64,000 nt of DNA. Origin: Theocolax elegans. Lineage: Eukaryota; Arthropoda; Insecta; Hymenoptera; Cerocephalidae. The DNA lies in the NCBI GenBank assembly GCA_026168455.1, contig CM047427.1, positions 13,607,505 through 13,671,504 on the forward strand, given 5' to 3'. Under the pieces are notes generated by a model, which made no database searches, was not told the origin of the DNA, and saw only the letters and a program-made list of their open reading frames with translations. A program made the translations under genes and the position numbers. Positions 25,650 through 38,029 of this stretch are shown piece after piece. How positions within the stretch are numbered: the first letter of the stretch is position 1; each line of letters begins with the position of its first letter.

Positions 25650-28200
25650 TTCAACTACAAAAATCTCGTGTGAAATGGTCTTAAAAAATCTAGGCGTAAC
25701 ATACACTACCCTCACGATGTTCAGTTACGTAATCAAAACGTTGTATTCTATGAATTTATTTCGATATACTACAATGGATATCCTTTCTTTTAAAGCCTAA
25801 ATTTGATTAATTACAATTTGTGCAATGAAATGCAATTAAACAAAATATCCTAATAATTTAATAAATTATACTATACAAGGAACCTTTAATGAGAATTTTT
25901 AACAGATTTTATACATACGTAACTTTCAAATTTTCGTACAATATTTTTTGAAAAGTTTATTTTTATGCAAAGAACTGTTATTTATTTTAAAATTAACTCA
26001 GTGTGTACATCCCCTTCAGTAAACGAGTATAGACGTAAATATATATAGACTTTTCGTCAATGATGCTTACGAGCAAAAAGACGAGGGCATCTACACTTTC
26101 ACGTTAAAATTTCACGACGAGGTTTTTTTTTCTCTTCGCTTGGTAAGAAAACTATATGAGCTGGCTTGATAGTTTTTCCCGGGCTACTCAATCGCAGACA
26201 CGAGAGAGAAAGACAGAGTTCATTAGCAAACATGCTTCGCCAGCGGAAAATAAAATGCACTCCGATAGCTGAGCTTTTCACGCGTACCGTTCACATATAT
26301 CCAATTTACTTCGATCCGCGAATGGAAAGATAGCGAACGATCCGTTATACACCGCGTAATAAACTATTTCCAATTTAATCCTCGTATATCTGATGTTAGA
26401 AGTCACTGATTTTTGTCCCGCAATATACTAAGATACTTAATATTCGTATATTATTTTAAATAAAAATAAATGTAATAACGAATTATTGTAGAATAAGTAT
26501 GAATGTGCAAATGAAAATTAATTAATCAATCAAATTATTAAGTTTACTCGACAAACGAAGCTAATTATATGTAATGTCAACTAAAATTATAAAGACGTCG
26601 GGAAGTACGAGTGAACACTTAATTACATTTTCAAAAGTGAAACTGTAGTCATCAATTATCACGAGATACGAATTTTACTAAAAATCTAGGAAATTGTAGA
26701 ACGGCGTGAACAATGTGCTCAGTAAAATGTAAAAAAAAATGTGCCGCAAGAAAATGAGGTGGAAAAAAGGTACTGTCATTACGCACGATTTTCATCCAAG
26801 GCGCGCACGAGCAAAAATATACTTTCTCGGATCGTGATAAGTTCCCTTTTTTTTACGAGTTCGGTCATCTGCTTTACCATTCGAGGAAACAAAAAACGGA
26901 GGAGATAAAGCTATATATCCTACGTTTTGCTCATCCGGAAACCGAATTGTGGCTCTTTGTTCGGTTGGCTCGTTAAAGATCCATCGACATAAGCTTGAAT
27001 CTGATTCTTCGACGTTTTCGGTTTTTTTTCTTCCTTGCTGTTTCGTTTGTTAGTTTGACTTTTTTTCTTAAAAATATATTATAAAAAACGGTTTTTCAAT
27101 TTGAGTTCTTTGTTCAATATAGAAATGGAAACTTTTCCGAGTACGTACGATTGTTTACAGTTTTATAATTCTATATATCTGCACGAAAACAATAAAAAAA
27201 ATGGAAACTTTTCATAACGAACTATCAAATATTTAAAAAGGAAGATGGAACTTTGAAATAAATAGGTTGTAAAAAAGTAGCGTGTTTGCACGAAACATTG
27301 ATCAAAAATGCTTTTATGATGCACACATTATACATCGGATTTTCCGGGCACCGAAAGTTTCTTGTGTTTCAACGTTATAGTAGCCTTAGCTGGTTATCCT
27401 CTTAATAAACTTGGATGAGTTTCATATCGAGATGGCAACTACTTGTACTATGAACTTTGTTGCGCTTACCTACTTTGTATATACCGGCATGTATTGTTTT
27501 CAAGAGTCTGCATGAACGGAATAATGATACAAAGTAAGCGAAACTTTATAAATGTCTAAAAATGGAAAACATTCGTTTTCCAACTCAATTTGCGTAAGTA
27601 CGTCTAAATGTAATCACATATAATTAAATATAAACTACAATAATGTTAAAAATATTTCATATTGATAAAAATACGATTAAGAAGTACAGTAATGCTTTTT
27701 AATAATTGATTTCTCAATGTAAAATTCTATTATCTTGTTTCGTTGAGCAATGCGACAACAAATTTCTTCTTGAAATACCTCGTTAAACGCTATCTCGTTT
27801 AATTAATTAATTCTAAAGATTTAAACCCTGTGCGAAGTAAGAGCGGGTGTATGTATGGTATATACACATAAAATCAGAGGAAAAATTTAAACAATAGAAA
27901 GCGTAAAAAATATCCGATGGTATAAAAGCTCGGCAATTGAAGTTCACTTCCTAGATATACGTGAAATTCGCAGGGCTTAATTGCGGGGGCGGTAGAACGA
28001 CAAGACAAGCTCGTCGCCTTGCATTAGCATACACGCGCCAAGTGCTTTGCAACCGAGTCTCTGGCAAGTCCAGCTCGATTGCTCCTTGTACCGGGAAATG
28101 GAAACGGCGAGTCTTTCCTGTTCTAAGATTCTGAGGTATAAGGAACCGGATTCTCTTTTTCATTTCTTCGTTACACAAAGAGAAATTTAAAGGTAAAAAT
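25650..28200. other. Non-coding stretch with GC-richer patches
   Basis: GC-richer patches lie at 26090-26350, 26690-27000 and 27940-28150. The last holds an 84-codon minus-strand frame (27951-28205) with Arg/Leu/Pro-rich composition and no domain. No splice-bounded exon is recognised. Confidence 0.4.
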
Positions 28201-28206
28201 TGCATT

Positions 28207-28841
28207 TATTTTATATACTAAAAATATTACATAGCAAATTTTATTACAATGTTTAACAAAATTCATTAATCGTGTTTTCGTACAGTCTTTTATAATAAGT
28301 TTTCAAATTATATTTTTGGTACTCGATAATGAGATACAGCATTTTATTTTTAATTGCTTATCGTAGGTTAGAGTGACACTTATTTAATTCTTCAGAATCT
28401 AAAATCTGCAGATTTTTGTAATTTAATTCAACTAACTCGATCTCAGCTTCTTTCAAAATTTAGTTTATACGTACATCTTTAATTGTTTCTGAGTTATAAG
28501 CGTTCAAACTCAACGGTTTTTTCGGCGAGATTTTTCATTATTTGCTTATATCTATCGTAAAAATGGCCATTGGACACTAAACTCCGGCTTTCTGCATGAT
28601 TTTATAGTAGAAATTATATCCTAGAGTTTGGTAAGGATCCGTTTTCCAGAGGGTGTGACCTCTCCTTGTAAGCCTAATTTACACGTATCGCAATCTAATA
28701 ACATCATCATCACAATCGTGATTCTATATTTATGCGGACAGAGTTAAAACTCACTTAGATGCGAATTATACAAATATTTCATCACTTGCAATTTGACGAG
28801 ACGCCTATTCTAGTGATAAAATATGATGTTTAGAGCATATG
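28207..28841. repeat. Short tandem duplication, copy 1 (635 bp)
   Basis: This unit is followed immediately by a second copy at 28842-29240. It begins TATTTTATATACTAAAAAT and ends GTTTAGAGCATATG. The 236 bp at 28436-28671 are present only in this copy. The unit is non-coding on inspection. Confidence 0.95.
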
Positions 28842-29240
28842 TATTTTATATACTAAAAATATTACATAGCAAATTTTATTACAATGTTTAACAAAATTCA
28901 TTAATCGTGTTTTCGTACAGTCTTTTATAATAAGTTTTCAAATTATATTTTTGGTACTCGATAATGAGATACAGCATTTTATTTTTAATTGCTTATCGTA
29001 GGTTAGAGTGACACTTATTTAATTCTTCAGAATCTAAAATCTGCAGATTTTTGTAATTTAATTCAACTAAGCCTAATTTACACGTATCGCAATCTAATAA
29101 CATCATCATCACAATCGTGATTCTATATTTATGCGGACAGAGTTAAAACTCACTTAGATGCGAATTATACAAATATTTCATCACTTGCAATTTGACGAGA
29201 CGCCTATTCTAGTGATAAAATATGATGTTTAGAGCATATG
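28842..29240. repeat. Short tandem duplication, copy 2 (internally deleted)
   Basis: This copy is nearly identical to 28207-28841 except that 236 bp are missing, with TAA at both edges of the missing segment in copy 1 (junction CAACTAA|GCCT here). A deletion by microhomology is more likely than an insertion in copy 1, because the missing segment has no terminal inverted repeats. TATTTT follows the copy, matching the start of the unit, which fits a tandem duplication made at short homology. Confidence 0.9.
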
Positions 29241-29249
29241 TATTTTCTT

Positions 29250-31680
29250 TATTAATGATACATTATTAAATGAGCAAACTTTTTAATAAACGTACTAAAT
29301 TTGCTTAAAAAATGTCATAATAATTTGTCGTATACATTTAAACGGTTAATTTACTTTCTTATTCATATTTTGTCATTCATTTTTTAAGGTAAATTATATT
29401 AATTTTTTTATTAAACAATTGATTTTTAGACTTTTTATTAATTGTTATAACGTATTAAGTATACATTTCCTACTCAAGATTGATGTGAGAAAAGTTTATT
29501 TATTCAAATCAGTGCGTTCATATATATGATTAAACTAATTATCTATAAATAATGATGGATAATTAAATTTCTCCGTATAATCAAAAGCCATCCATTAAAG
29601 TTTTCAGTCACATTCCCTGTACCACGAAAAGCGCGGGCAATTCAATCTCAAGACTCCTTTAGCGCGAATGCCTGGCTCATTGTTTACGGATTTCGAATTG
29701 TTTTCGCGATGAAAGAACGTGCTCCCGCCTCCTCCTCCCCTCACCGTGCTCCTTCCACCTACACGCACACCCACTACTATAGCATTTTCTATACCTTTTC
29801 TACTTATACCAAAGTACTCGAGTAATGCGAGTACGATGTGTATATATAGGTATACTCGATCGAGGACTGACTTGGATAATGCAAGAGTTCAGTCGATCAA
29901 GGGGACCATTTCGAGTGGTTCGAATCGATTGATCGATCGTTAGTGAAATACTTTTCGGTAACTATGAAAATTTTATCTTACGAGTTTCACTTTGGATTTG
30001 AATTTAATACTCTATTTTCTTTGGTTTATTCTTACTATTGTAGACACGGCCATTTATCGCGCATAATCGTTATAGATGAAAAAGAATACGTAAGTATAGC
30101 GGGGATGATTAAATACAGTTAATTATCCTCGTTATTCATTCACCGAACTCGGCCCTACGGCGTTTAAACTTTAATGTCTAGTTCAAAATTTTCATCCGAA
30201 AAACTCATCAGAGCAATCGCAATTGTTCGGCGCGATTATCGAAGGGGACAAACGCTCGAGGGATAAAGAGTAGGGTAGGAAAAAAAAGAAGAGGAAAAAG
30301 AACCGACTAGATTTTCCCTAGTGATTTACGAGTCACCGAGTTCTGACCCACTTGGTTTTCTCTCTCTCTCTCTCTCTCTCTCGCGGAATTCCGAAGAGGC
30401 GGCCTCCTTTTTCCGGGTAAACGCGCGGATAAAATCAATGCTCGCAATAATGCACAACTCCGAGATGTTGCGTCGTTCGATACGAGTTATTTATTACTCG
30501 ACGCGTTCTCGAATTTTAACGTTTATTGTTGCAATACATTTTCGACCTCTTTTTTTTCACCGGATTTTATAATACCTATTAGATTTATGATTTTAACAGA
30601 TTCGCTGAAAACTAGAGAGGTTTTACCTGTATTTTCGAGCTGTAGATGTACATTTATACACGTGTACCTCTTTTTTTCTGTTAATGTCGAGCTTGATTGT
30701 GCAGAATCGAAATTTATCAGTTTTAAAGTATTAAACGAGATTCCTGTTAATTTATAGATCGAATCTCGATGATTTATTGAGGCCCTTCACTTATTTAGTA
30801 TTCTTACTCTAGATTTTAGTTTGAAATTTTTATGACAATCACGGCGCATTGTAACGCGTTAACGTGCAACAATAGCTCTTGGAATAAAAATTTTGTATAA
30901 CAGTATAAAATGACATTAAAGTGAGATATACGTACAATTATTTTAAAAAAATGTATAGCTCAAAAAGACGCTGTTAAATATCACTAATTTCGAAAGTTTA
31001 ACAATAAAAAGTTTAACGTTCACTTAAGTTTAACGTTCTTTTTAATTATCCACATTTCCTACGTTCATTTTATGCGATCTCTAAAAGATAGTCTCGGTAA
31101 GTATAATTTTTTTAACACTCTTAAACTCCTAGAATCCACGCGATATCCTGCTTTTTTTCCTAAAATTAATATTTGATTTCTCATTATCCTTATGAATGTA
31201 AATAAATTATAATCTAAATTTCTTTTTGTTAACTGTAATTATTAAACTTAAAATTAATGTGTAATAAAACTCCTGTTAGAAAATTAACTCTCCTTTATAT
31301 TTAAGATAGTAAAAAATAAATAGCTCAAAATTAACTGATATTAATCTAAATTTTATCTAAAACTAGTTTATTTGAATAACTAAAAAATAAATAATAACAT
31401 ATGATATTTAGCTATACAAATTATCTAATAATAATAATAATAATCCAAAAACCCATAGCGATTTTTAGTAGTGAAGTCCATTTGAATACAAGGAAATTCC
31501 ATTAAAAAAATATCTACCGCTCATCATTATTTACAAATATGACTAACCAATAACTGTTATTATTCGACCAATACCATAATTTTTCATCGGCAAAGTAAAA
31601 TAAATAGATACATACGTACCTCATCGTAAAACATCGATTCTTAATAAACACGTTATCCGGAAATTATACGTTAGACGCCC
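29250..31680. other. Non-coding stretch with GC-richer island at 29.6-30.5 kb
   Basis: The island 29590-30560 has CpG, a CT microsatellite (30360-30382) and short frames without domains. An AAT microsatellite is at 31426-31444. No gene is called. Confidence 0.45.
30360..30382. repeat. (CT)n microsatellite
   Basis: About eleven uninterrupted CT units. Confidence 0.95.
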
Positions 31681-31960
31681 GAAGTCAAAATTCGAATAAG
31701 AAAAGACGATGTAAGGAGTTTGGTTTGAGAAACAACGAAACAGGATTGAAGAGAGCAATAAGGTACGTCGATTCATGGGATGTAAATTACGCGTCTAAAA
31801 GAGCGGCAAGAGAGCCGTATAGAGGTTTCGTAAAGTCCGGAGGTGAAAAATGTCGACTATAGGCTTCAGCCACGAAGCGTAATACGAAATGTAATTTGCT
31901 GGAACTAATATATTGGATATGCTAATGTAGCCTCTGGGACAATGCCAGGGTTAAACCTCT
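31680..31960. promoter_or_regulatory. Possible cis-regulatory block with POU-type octamer
   Basis: This block is less AT-biased than its flanks and contains ATATGCTAAT (31917-31926), an octamer-like POU-domain site. It carries no reading frame worth calling. The assignment as a regulatory element is inference only. Confidence 0.2.
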
Positions 31961-34120
31961 TTTTCACCCTGTCTCGTGGACCAACGTTATATTCTTATTT
32001 TACTTTCTTTCGTTTTTTTTTATTCCTTTCCTTTTGCGTTTTATCTTCGCTCTATCTTTTGCTTTCTTTAAACTGTATTTGCCAAATAAGCCATTGGACA
32101 AATCACGATCGAAGGATATCAATTTATCAGAATTACAGTTAATATGCCAATTTTCGTGAGATATTTTACATAAACTTTAGGTACATCTCCAGAGAAAATT
32201 GGATGTTACAGAACAACTTAGCTTGGGTAATCAATATATAGTGCGTTTAATTTTATCGTTATTGCAAAGATGTATATATACACATTGCAAACAATAGAAT
32301 TGCTTGCACGTAATTTCATATTATTGTAGTATTTAGGATACGTATTTTACTTGGGCGGTTTATGAAGATACAATGCTTTGACATTTTTTGGCAATTATTT
32401 AACTTTTTGATAGTTTAAAATAATCATTTTGTATACGTTTTACATAATATTTTAACAGTTATTATCGCAAATTGCAATTTAATATTTATTTTTATATTGA
32501 TTCAAATTTCAGTAACTTTAAAGCTCAGATTTTATAAAATATACTGAAAGACAAATTATAGTGTTGCAACACTTTACTTACAGCAGAAACAAGGATAAAA
32601 TTGCGGTAAAATATTAATTTGTGAAAATTTGAAACCCACAATAAACAATTATAATAGTGTCTAAAAATCGTAATGATTTAATGCCATTGAAAACAGCATT
32701 TATGGAGATATTTTATGGCCTATTCTGTAATAAGCATAAAAAAAATTCATACCTCGTTTCGGTCATATCTAAACCACTCTAAACCTAATGAAAATATTAC
32801 ATTTTCGTATAACGGAATTTACCTTTTTTCGTAAAAGATGTACATATTAGCTATATACGTGTATATATTTTTTTATTGTCATTCGCATTGAGCGCGCCGT
32901 TTTATATACAGCAGTTGCTCTTTTTCTGTCGCTTTACTTCTCTTCGCTCCCTGACAAATTCCCAAGTCCGTCTTACCATTTCTTTCGCGAGCTCGCAGCT
33001 TTTTTCCCTCCGTGGAAACAACTTACAAGGCATTAATAAAGCTCAAGTCTTGGAAAGCTGAAGTAAAACTCGGGCCATCTTGCTGGTGTGCTCTTTTCCT
33101 TCGTTAATCTTCTTCTACCGAACAAGGTATTGTTTCGTTTTCTTGCACCAGCAGTTTCTTTGTCATGGAATTTGGCTGCCTTTTAGCACCGTCAACAACA
33201 GTTTCCAACTTCTTTCCATTTTTTTTTTACTTTTTTCCTTCGTTTATCGCCATTTTGACGATTATAATTGTAGAAACGATGGTCATTATCGTTGACATTA
33301 GACTTGCATAACTCGACATTCATTTTCATTGATTATTTATGTAAAATTTTTTTTATTTTTAATTTTTAAGGCGGAAATAAAAAATTTAATAATGGGATAT
33401 TTCAAAATCGACGTCACTCATATAGCTTAAAATCGATCGTATTATTAATTAATGTTTCAACTGTTGTACATATCTTAATTGCTGAATTTCTATCAAGGAG
33501 TAGGAATAATTAATCGTCAAACTATATAAAATATATATAATAAAGTAATCGCAATTATAATTAAATTGTAATTTCAAATACTTTTAACAATCTGAGTATA
33601 TAAAAAATCATAATTACCACAATTTTTATTTAAACATGAATGTATTTTACTGTAGTTACAATGTGTACAACGCATAAATTTATTACACTCACCCGACGGT
33701 TTTAAATTTTCAGAAAATTACCCAAAATCCATGTAATATTATATCTCACATATATAATAATTAAAAAAGTTCTCAAATACGTATCTTTAAAATCATTAAT
33801 TATAAAATTAAAATTAAGCTGGAAAAAAAGTAAATTTATTATACATTATTAATGCGCGTGTGAAATTAATATATTCCACGCGCAAAGGAAATATTTGCGT
33901 TAACGAAGCTTCTTAAACAATATACGATAATATTCTATACACAGCACGTGTAAAATGTTAGGATGATATTTTTTTGGTGTATTCAATGGGCGCATAATAA
34001 TCCGGTAGGATAAACTAATAAAGCGTGGCAACGTAACGGCAAGTGGATCATAAATCGAGAAAGACGCATTGTCGGTCGAGAATCACGTATAATATAAATC
34101 GTCCAATATAAACCCGTCGA
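31960..34120. other. Non-coding stretch, pyrimidine-rich at 32.9-33.3 kb
   Basis: Plus-strand pyrimidine-rich sequence around 31940-32070 and 32880-33260 creates Phe/Leu/Ser-rich frames that look like shadows of TC-rich DNA. Otherwise AT-rich, with no gene recognised. Confidence 0.5.
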
Positions 34121-34129
34121 AGGAGAGAG

Positions 34130-34265
34130 GGTAGAGGAATGTCGCGGGGGCGACTCAAGCTTAACGAGCTAATTAATCGGCCGCTGAGATTAATGATCAA
34201 AGTGGCAATTTGTCACACGGAATTGCGCTGATTCTAGGCCGCGTGCATACTGAGTTCGATGACTT
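34130..34265. promoter_or_regulatory. Possible enhancer with homeodomain and TCF-type sites
   Basis: A compact GC-richer block holds GCTAATTAAT (about 34168), TTAATGATCAAAG (34190-34202; GATCAAAG matches the TCF/Pangolin core) and CGCGTGCATAC. Site density and composition stand out from the flanks, but function is inferred, not shown. Confidence 0.25.
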
Positions 34266-34516
34266 GTACGCACGTATAACCTAAGTATAAAGTTTCTTTA
34301 GGGGGTTAACATTTACCGAAATGAAGTATTTTTTAGTTTCTACGATTTTTTGTAAAGAAAGTTTATGTTTTGCTTTTTAAAGATACAATGATTACTTTGA
34401 GTGTATTATACCACGAAGAGAGTTTTCAATAATTATTATCGTGAAGTTTAAGTATCCAAATTATAATTTAGAACAAATGAACCCGAATAAATGAACATAA
34501 AACTAACAAAAATTCT

Positions 34517-34723
34517 ATGATCTTTCAACACGTACAAAATAATCAACACGATTTTGATTGGCAAAATTTTAAGATTTTAGATAAAGAACCGAATTACGGA
34601 AAAAGAATTGCATCTAAAATGGTACACATAAATTTACAAAAACATTCAATAAACAAACAAGAAGACTCAATTAAATTAAATAAACAGTATTCGCAAATTA
34701 TATATAGAATGAAAAGCCTTTAA
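34517..34723 (+). pseudogene. C-terminal fragment of a Penelope-like (GIY-YIG) retroelement
   Basis: The 68-codon plus-strand frame carries the pattern HDFDWQNFKILDKEPNYGKR, followed by SKMVHINLQKHSINKQED. This matches the conserved tail that follows the GIY-YIG endonuclease in insect Penelope-like elements (H-x-FDW-x-N then ILD-x-EP, KR, and a M-x-HI-x-x-QK-x-x-x-N motif), as I remember that family. The upstream GIY-YIG core and reverse transcriptase are not recognisable, so this is a 5'-truncated or decayed copy. The flanks are AT-rich. Confidence 0.55.
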
Positions 34724-34729
34724 ATTTAA

Positions 34730-35990
34730 ATTTATCTGAAATCAAACGTATTGTACACAACCTTGATCATGCGTCATAAATAGAAAAAATATAAACACAA
34801 ACTTACTAATTATACCTATATAAGAAAGCGCGAATCTAGTATTGTTTCATATACAGCAGAAATTTTCGTCGTGTATACATCTGTTTGACGTTTCCTCGTG
34901 TTTAGAATGAGGAAAAAGAAGCGAAAATTTAAATCGACTTGCGGCGAAATAATATTGTAAACATTGTACGATATTGATATTAGAAGGTATATTTTTTAAT
35001 TTTTTCATTTACGTTCCCTTTTTATATTATATATATTCTGAGATGTACTAATCGAAATTAATAAATTTTATACAGTCTGAAGAGGGTAGCATTGCCTACC
35101 GAAAAGTTACGAAAAAAGAAAAATGTATTAAAATTTCTTTTTTACCTTCACCTCTGACTTGGGAAGATCGATAAATTCTATTCAACTGATATAATTTAGA
35201 ACAGTAAAATAGGAACAATAATAAAATATTACTTATGTCGACTGTAGTATAACTAAATTAATTAATATTTTTATTTAATATAATTGACTGTAAGACCGAT
35301 AAAAATATTAATTAATTTAGGAACAATAAGACAACGTTGTAATAATTTCATGTGCAATGTAATTTATCTTTAGATTTAGGATAAATTTTATGATGCTGAA
35401 TAATGATTAAATTTTCCCTTACATCTTCCCGCAAAATATATTTACGAAAAGTTTATGAGCTTGCAGGTTATCGTATAATAATTATTACGTTTATGTTTTA
35501 CGTTTTATAGTTCATACATGTTCGTATTGATAGTCTCAAAATTTGTTGGTTGAGGTTTCTGCTAATGACGAATAGTAGAAGAAAAAATCATGTGTCTCTA
35601 ATAATCGTTCTCTTATAGTACACGTTTAAATTATTGGTATATTATTTTATATTCAAATTTCATTTATATCAATTTTTAATGTCTCCTATCTGAAAAAGTG
35701 ATGAAGTGAATATATGAAAAAAAAATAAATCTAAGAGATCGATTAAAATTGAAATTCAAATGGTTTATTTTTGCTTAATTTCTACAAGTCAATCTTTTTT
35801 ATACTATAGTTAGTTCACGGTATTCGGAAATCGACAGTTACATGAGCGAAAATTATCACAATTATTTTTTATCAAATACTATCGATTAAAAGGTAATGTG
35901 CAGAAACGATTGCATTTCTTGTAACGTTATATTGATAATTAATACACGATGTTTTAAACATTGTTACAGTATAAAAATAATGTAAATACT
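34730..35990. other. AT-rich non-coding stretch
   Basis: Contains one 21-bp inverted pair (about 35252-35272 against 35300-35320; AATTAATATTTTTAT type) that can form a stem with a loop of about 30 bases. No gene. Confidence 0.5.
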
Positions 35991-35993
35991 TAC

Positions 35994-36182
35994 ATTGACC
36001 TAATTTTACAGCGAAATTCATAGAAATTTTTATGAAATTTTTTTCACCGTCTACTTTTTTATACAGTAAGGAAATATTAAAATTGTTGTGTTTCAAACAA
36101 GTAACTGCTTTTTTAATATGTATATAAAGATATAAATAATCACCGTATATACTCGCATTATTAAATCTAGTACGCACAAATT
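35994..36182 (-). CDS. Candidate internal exon, 189 nt, phase 1-1
   Basis: On the minus strand a good acceptor (TTTTTTCTTTTTAATTTTAC then AAG, with CTGAT as a branch-point candidate about 25 nt upstream) precedes 189 nt open in one frame, followed by the strong donor AAT|GTAAGTATTT. The exon is exactly 63 codons and symmetric (phase 1 in and out). Its second half (KKVDGEKNFIKISMNFAVKL) has plausible protein composition; the first half is rich in Tyr, Ile and Asn. No domain is recognised. Open frames of this size also occur by chance in AT-rich DNA. Strand and position fit the minus-strand transcription unit suggested by the recursive splice sites. Confidence 0.25.
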
Positions 36183-36239
36183 CTTGTAAAATTAAAAAGA
36201 AAAAATCAGTTATCACTTTTCTAAAATAAAATTCTTTTT

Positions 36240-37360
36240 ATAAATATGTAACAGCTTGATGTTAAAATAAAAGGTTAAACATACATTATTAAAACCGTAC
36301 TATTATTACTTTCTTATCAATTTTACCCAAGCGAAAAACATGTTTTCTCTGTTTCATTCTTCATCGCTAGTCGATGAATTATTATATAAATATGTTTAAA
36401 CTTTCGAACGACGTATTTACGTCTTTCAATTTATGACTTTTTCTTACATCAAAACGTACATAACTGCACAAATACCTGTTACTTAAGTGAAACTTATCAA
36501 TTTTAACGCATCCGTTTAGTGTACGTATAATCAATCGCTATTGACATTTCACCTAATATTAATTCGCACTTCTCTATTTCTCTTTCTCAATGCAATTTCA
36601 TTTGGAGCTCAATTGTAGCGTAGATTGGAAACAAGCTCTAAAATAGCTTCGAAATTTTGAATAACAAATGATTTAATCAATACAACGGGATGCAATCACT
36701 AAAGTGCATTGTTGCACAAGGTATAGAAAAAGATTTTCTAATCATTCGATGCATATTTCACACGGCGAAAATCCTTTGTTATCCTTTTTTTTTTCTTCTC
36801 TCCTCTGCGTCGCGAAAATTATTTCCATAGACTAGACGTGAAATATCGGTATTGAGTATTTTCTCATTGCACTCCGTTTGCGCTGAAGAATCGACGTACT
36901 TTATTGGCCAACTTGCACGGAGGATCTTTTTCTTTTTCTGCATCGTCATCGCAGTGACTCGTCAATTTCTGATAATTTTAAGGAGCGCCGACGATCACCG
37001 ACGTATTAGAACCTCGTTTCTTGCATAATTTATGTTATACTTGCTTTGGATGAGATGAATAACGATGCGACACTTATTATGCCGACGTTAGATTAATTGT
37101 AATATAAGTCAGAGTCCGATGATATGCGTTTATAAGAAAATTTGCTTTCACGAGATGGAACGTTTACACGTTTTGACATTCAGCTAAATCAAATTTTATC
37201 GCAAATCGATAGCAGTGAAATAATAATCCGTTTAATAAAATGTAAAAAGCAATTAGCAATTCATTTTCTTTTACGTATGCTTTTTTTACAGTCACAATAA
37301 TACAACAAACTTTTTATCTTTTAATTATTTGTATCTCCTTATTCTTAATATACTGAACAT
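36240..37360. other. Non-coding stretch
   Basis: AT-rich, with a moderately GC-richer patch at 36770-37020. No exon or repeat recognised. Confidence 0.5.
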
Positions 37361-37371
37361 TATTTAACAAG

Positions 37372-37768
37372 GTAGAAAATGAAAATAAACAGATCATGCA
37401 TATGAGAGTTAATAAACAACTGGAAAAAGAACGAAGTCATTTATTTTTCCAAGTGAGTTGTTAAATTATTTGACCTATTTAAACCAACATCTGCGTAAAG
37501 TTCACAAAGCCCTGAAACTTAAAATTAACCGCAGGTCAAAGGTATCACCCAAGAAGAGATAAATGATTGTCATCGTTGCGAATGGCATTTCGAAAAGTGG
37601 GAAGAGCTAAAAATGAAAATTGATCAAGACCAAATAAGTTTTTTGCAAAGAACTAAAAGAAGTTCTTCGTCATGGGAGTTAGGATAAAGAACTGATGGAA
37701 GCACTGAACACGAAACTAATAGACTTGCACCTTGTGAATAAAGCACCGGCAGACGAGAAAATTCCGTA
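37372..37768 (+). pseudogene. Two-exon gene fragment, disrupted, unrecognised coiled-coil-like protein
   Basis: Exon 1 (37372-37452) lies between an acceptor-like TTTAACAAG and the donor CAA|GTGAGT. It is exactly 27 codons and reads VENENKQIMHMRVNKQ then LEKERSHLFFQ. An 82-nt intron (37453-37534) ends in AACCGCAG. Exon 2 continues in the same phase (0) with VKGITQEEINDCHRC, EWHFEKWEELKMK and IDQDQISFLQRTK. A one-base excess in an A run near 37650 then shifts the frame; in the shifted frame KEVLRHGS, a TAG stop, DKELMEALNTKLIDLHL and NKAPADE follow until a TAA at 37768. Phase-consistent exons argue for true gene ancestry; the frameshift and internal stop argue that it is dead. The charged, Leu-rich composition suggests a coiled coil. 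I do not recognise the family. Confidence 0.5.
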
Positions 37769-38029
37769 AATGCGGTTGACCTAAGAATTATTATCACCAA
37801 CCAAAAGTTATCTTGTTACTCTGCACTATTAAAATATTAAATAATACCAATATTAGCATAACGATAATTACAATACAATTATTTTTCATAACTTTAGTGA
37901 TATTTTAAAGCAAAATCAAAGATCAACATCGAACCGATCAACGCGATAAAAAAATGTTTAATCAGAAGAAAAAGCAACAACACTTTGCTCGAAAAATCCC
38001 TTGGTAAATCGAACGAACAAAAGATCAAA

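Noticed and set aside
29905..29942. GGTTCGAATCGATTG resembling a tRNA T-arm
   Set aside because: No matching acceptor, anticodon or D-arm in the flanking 70 bases.
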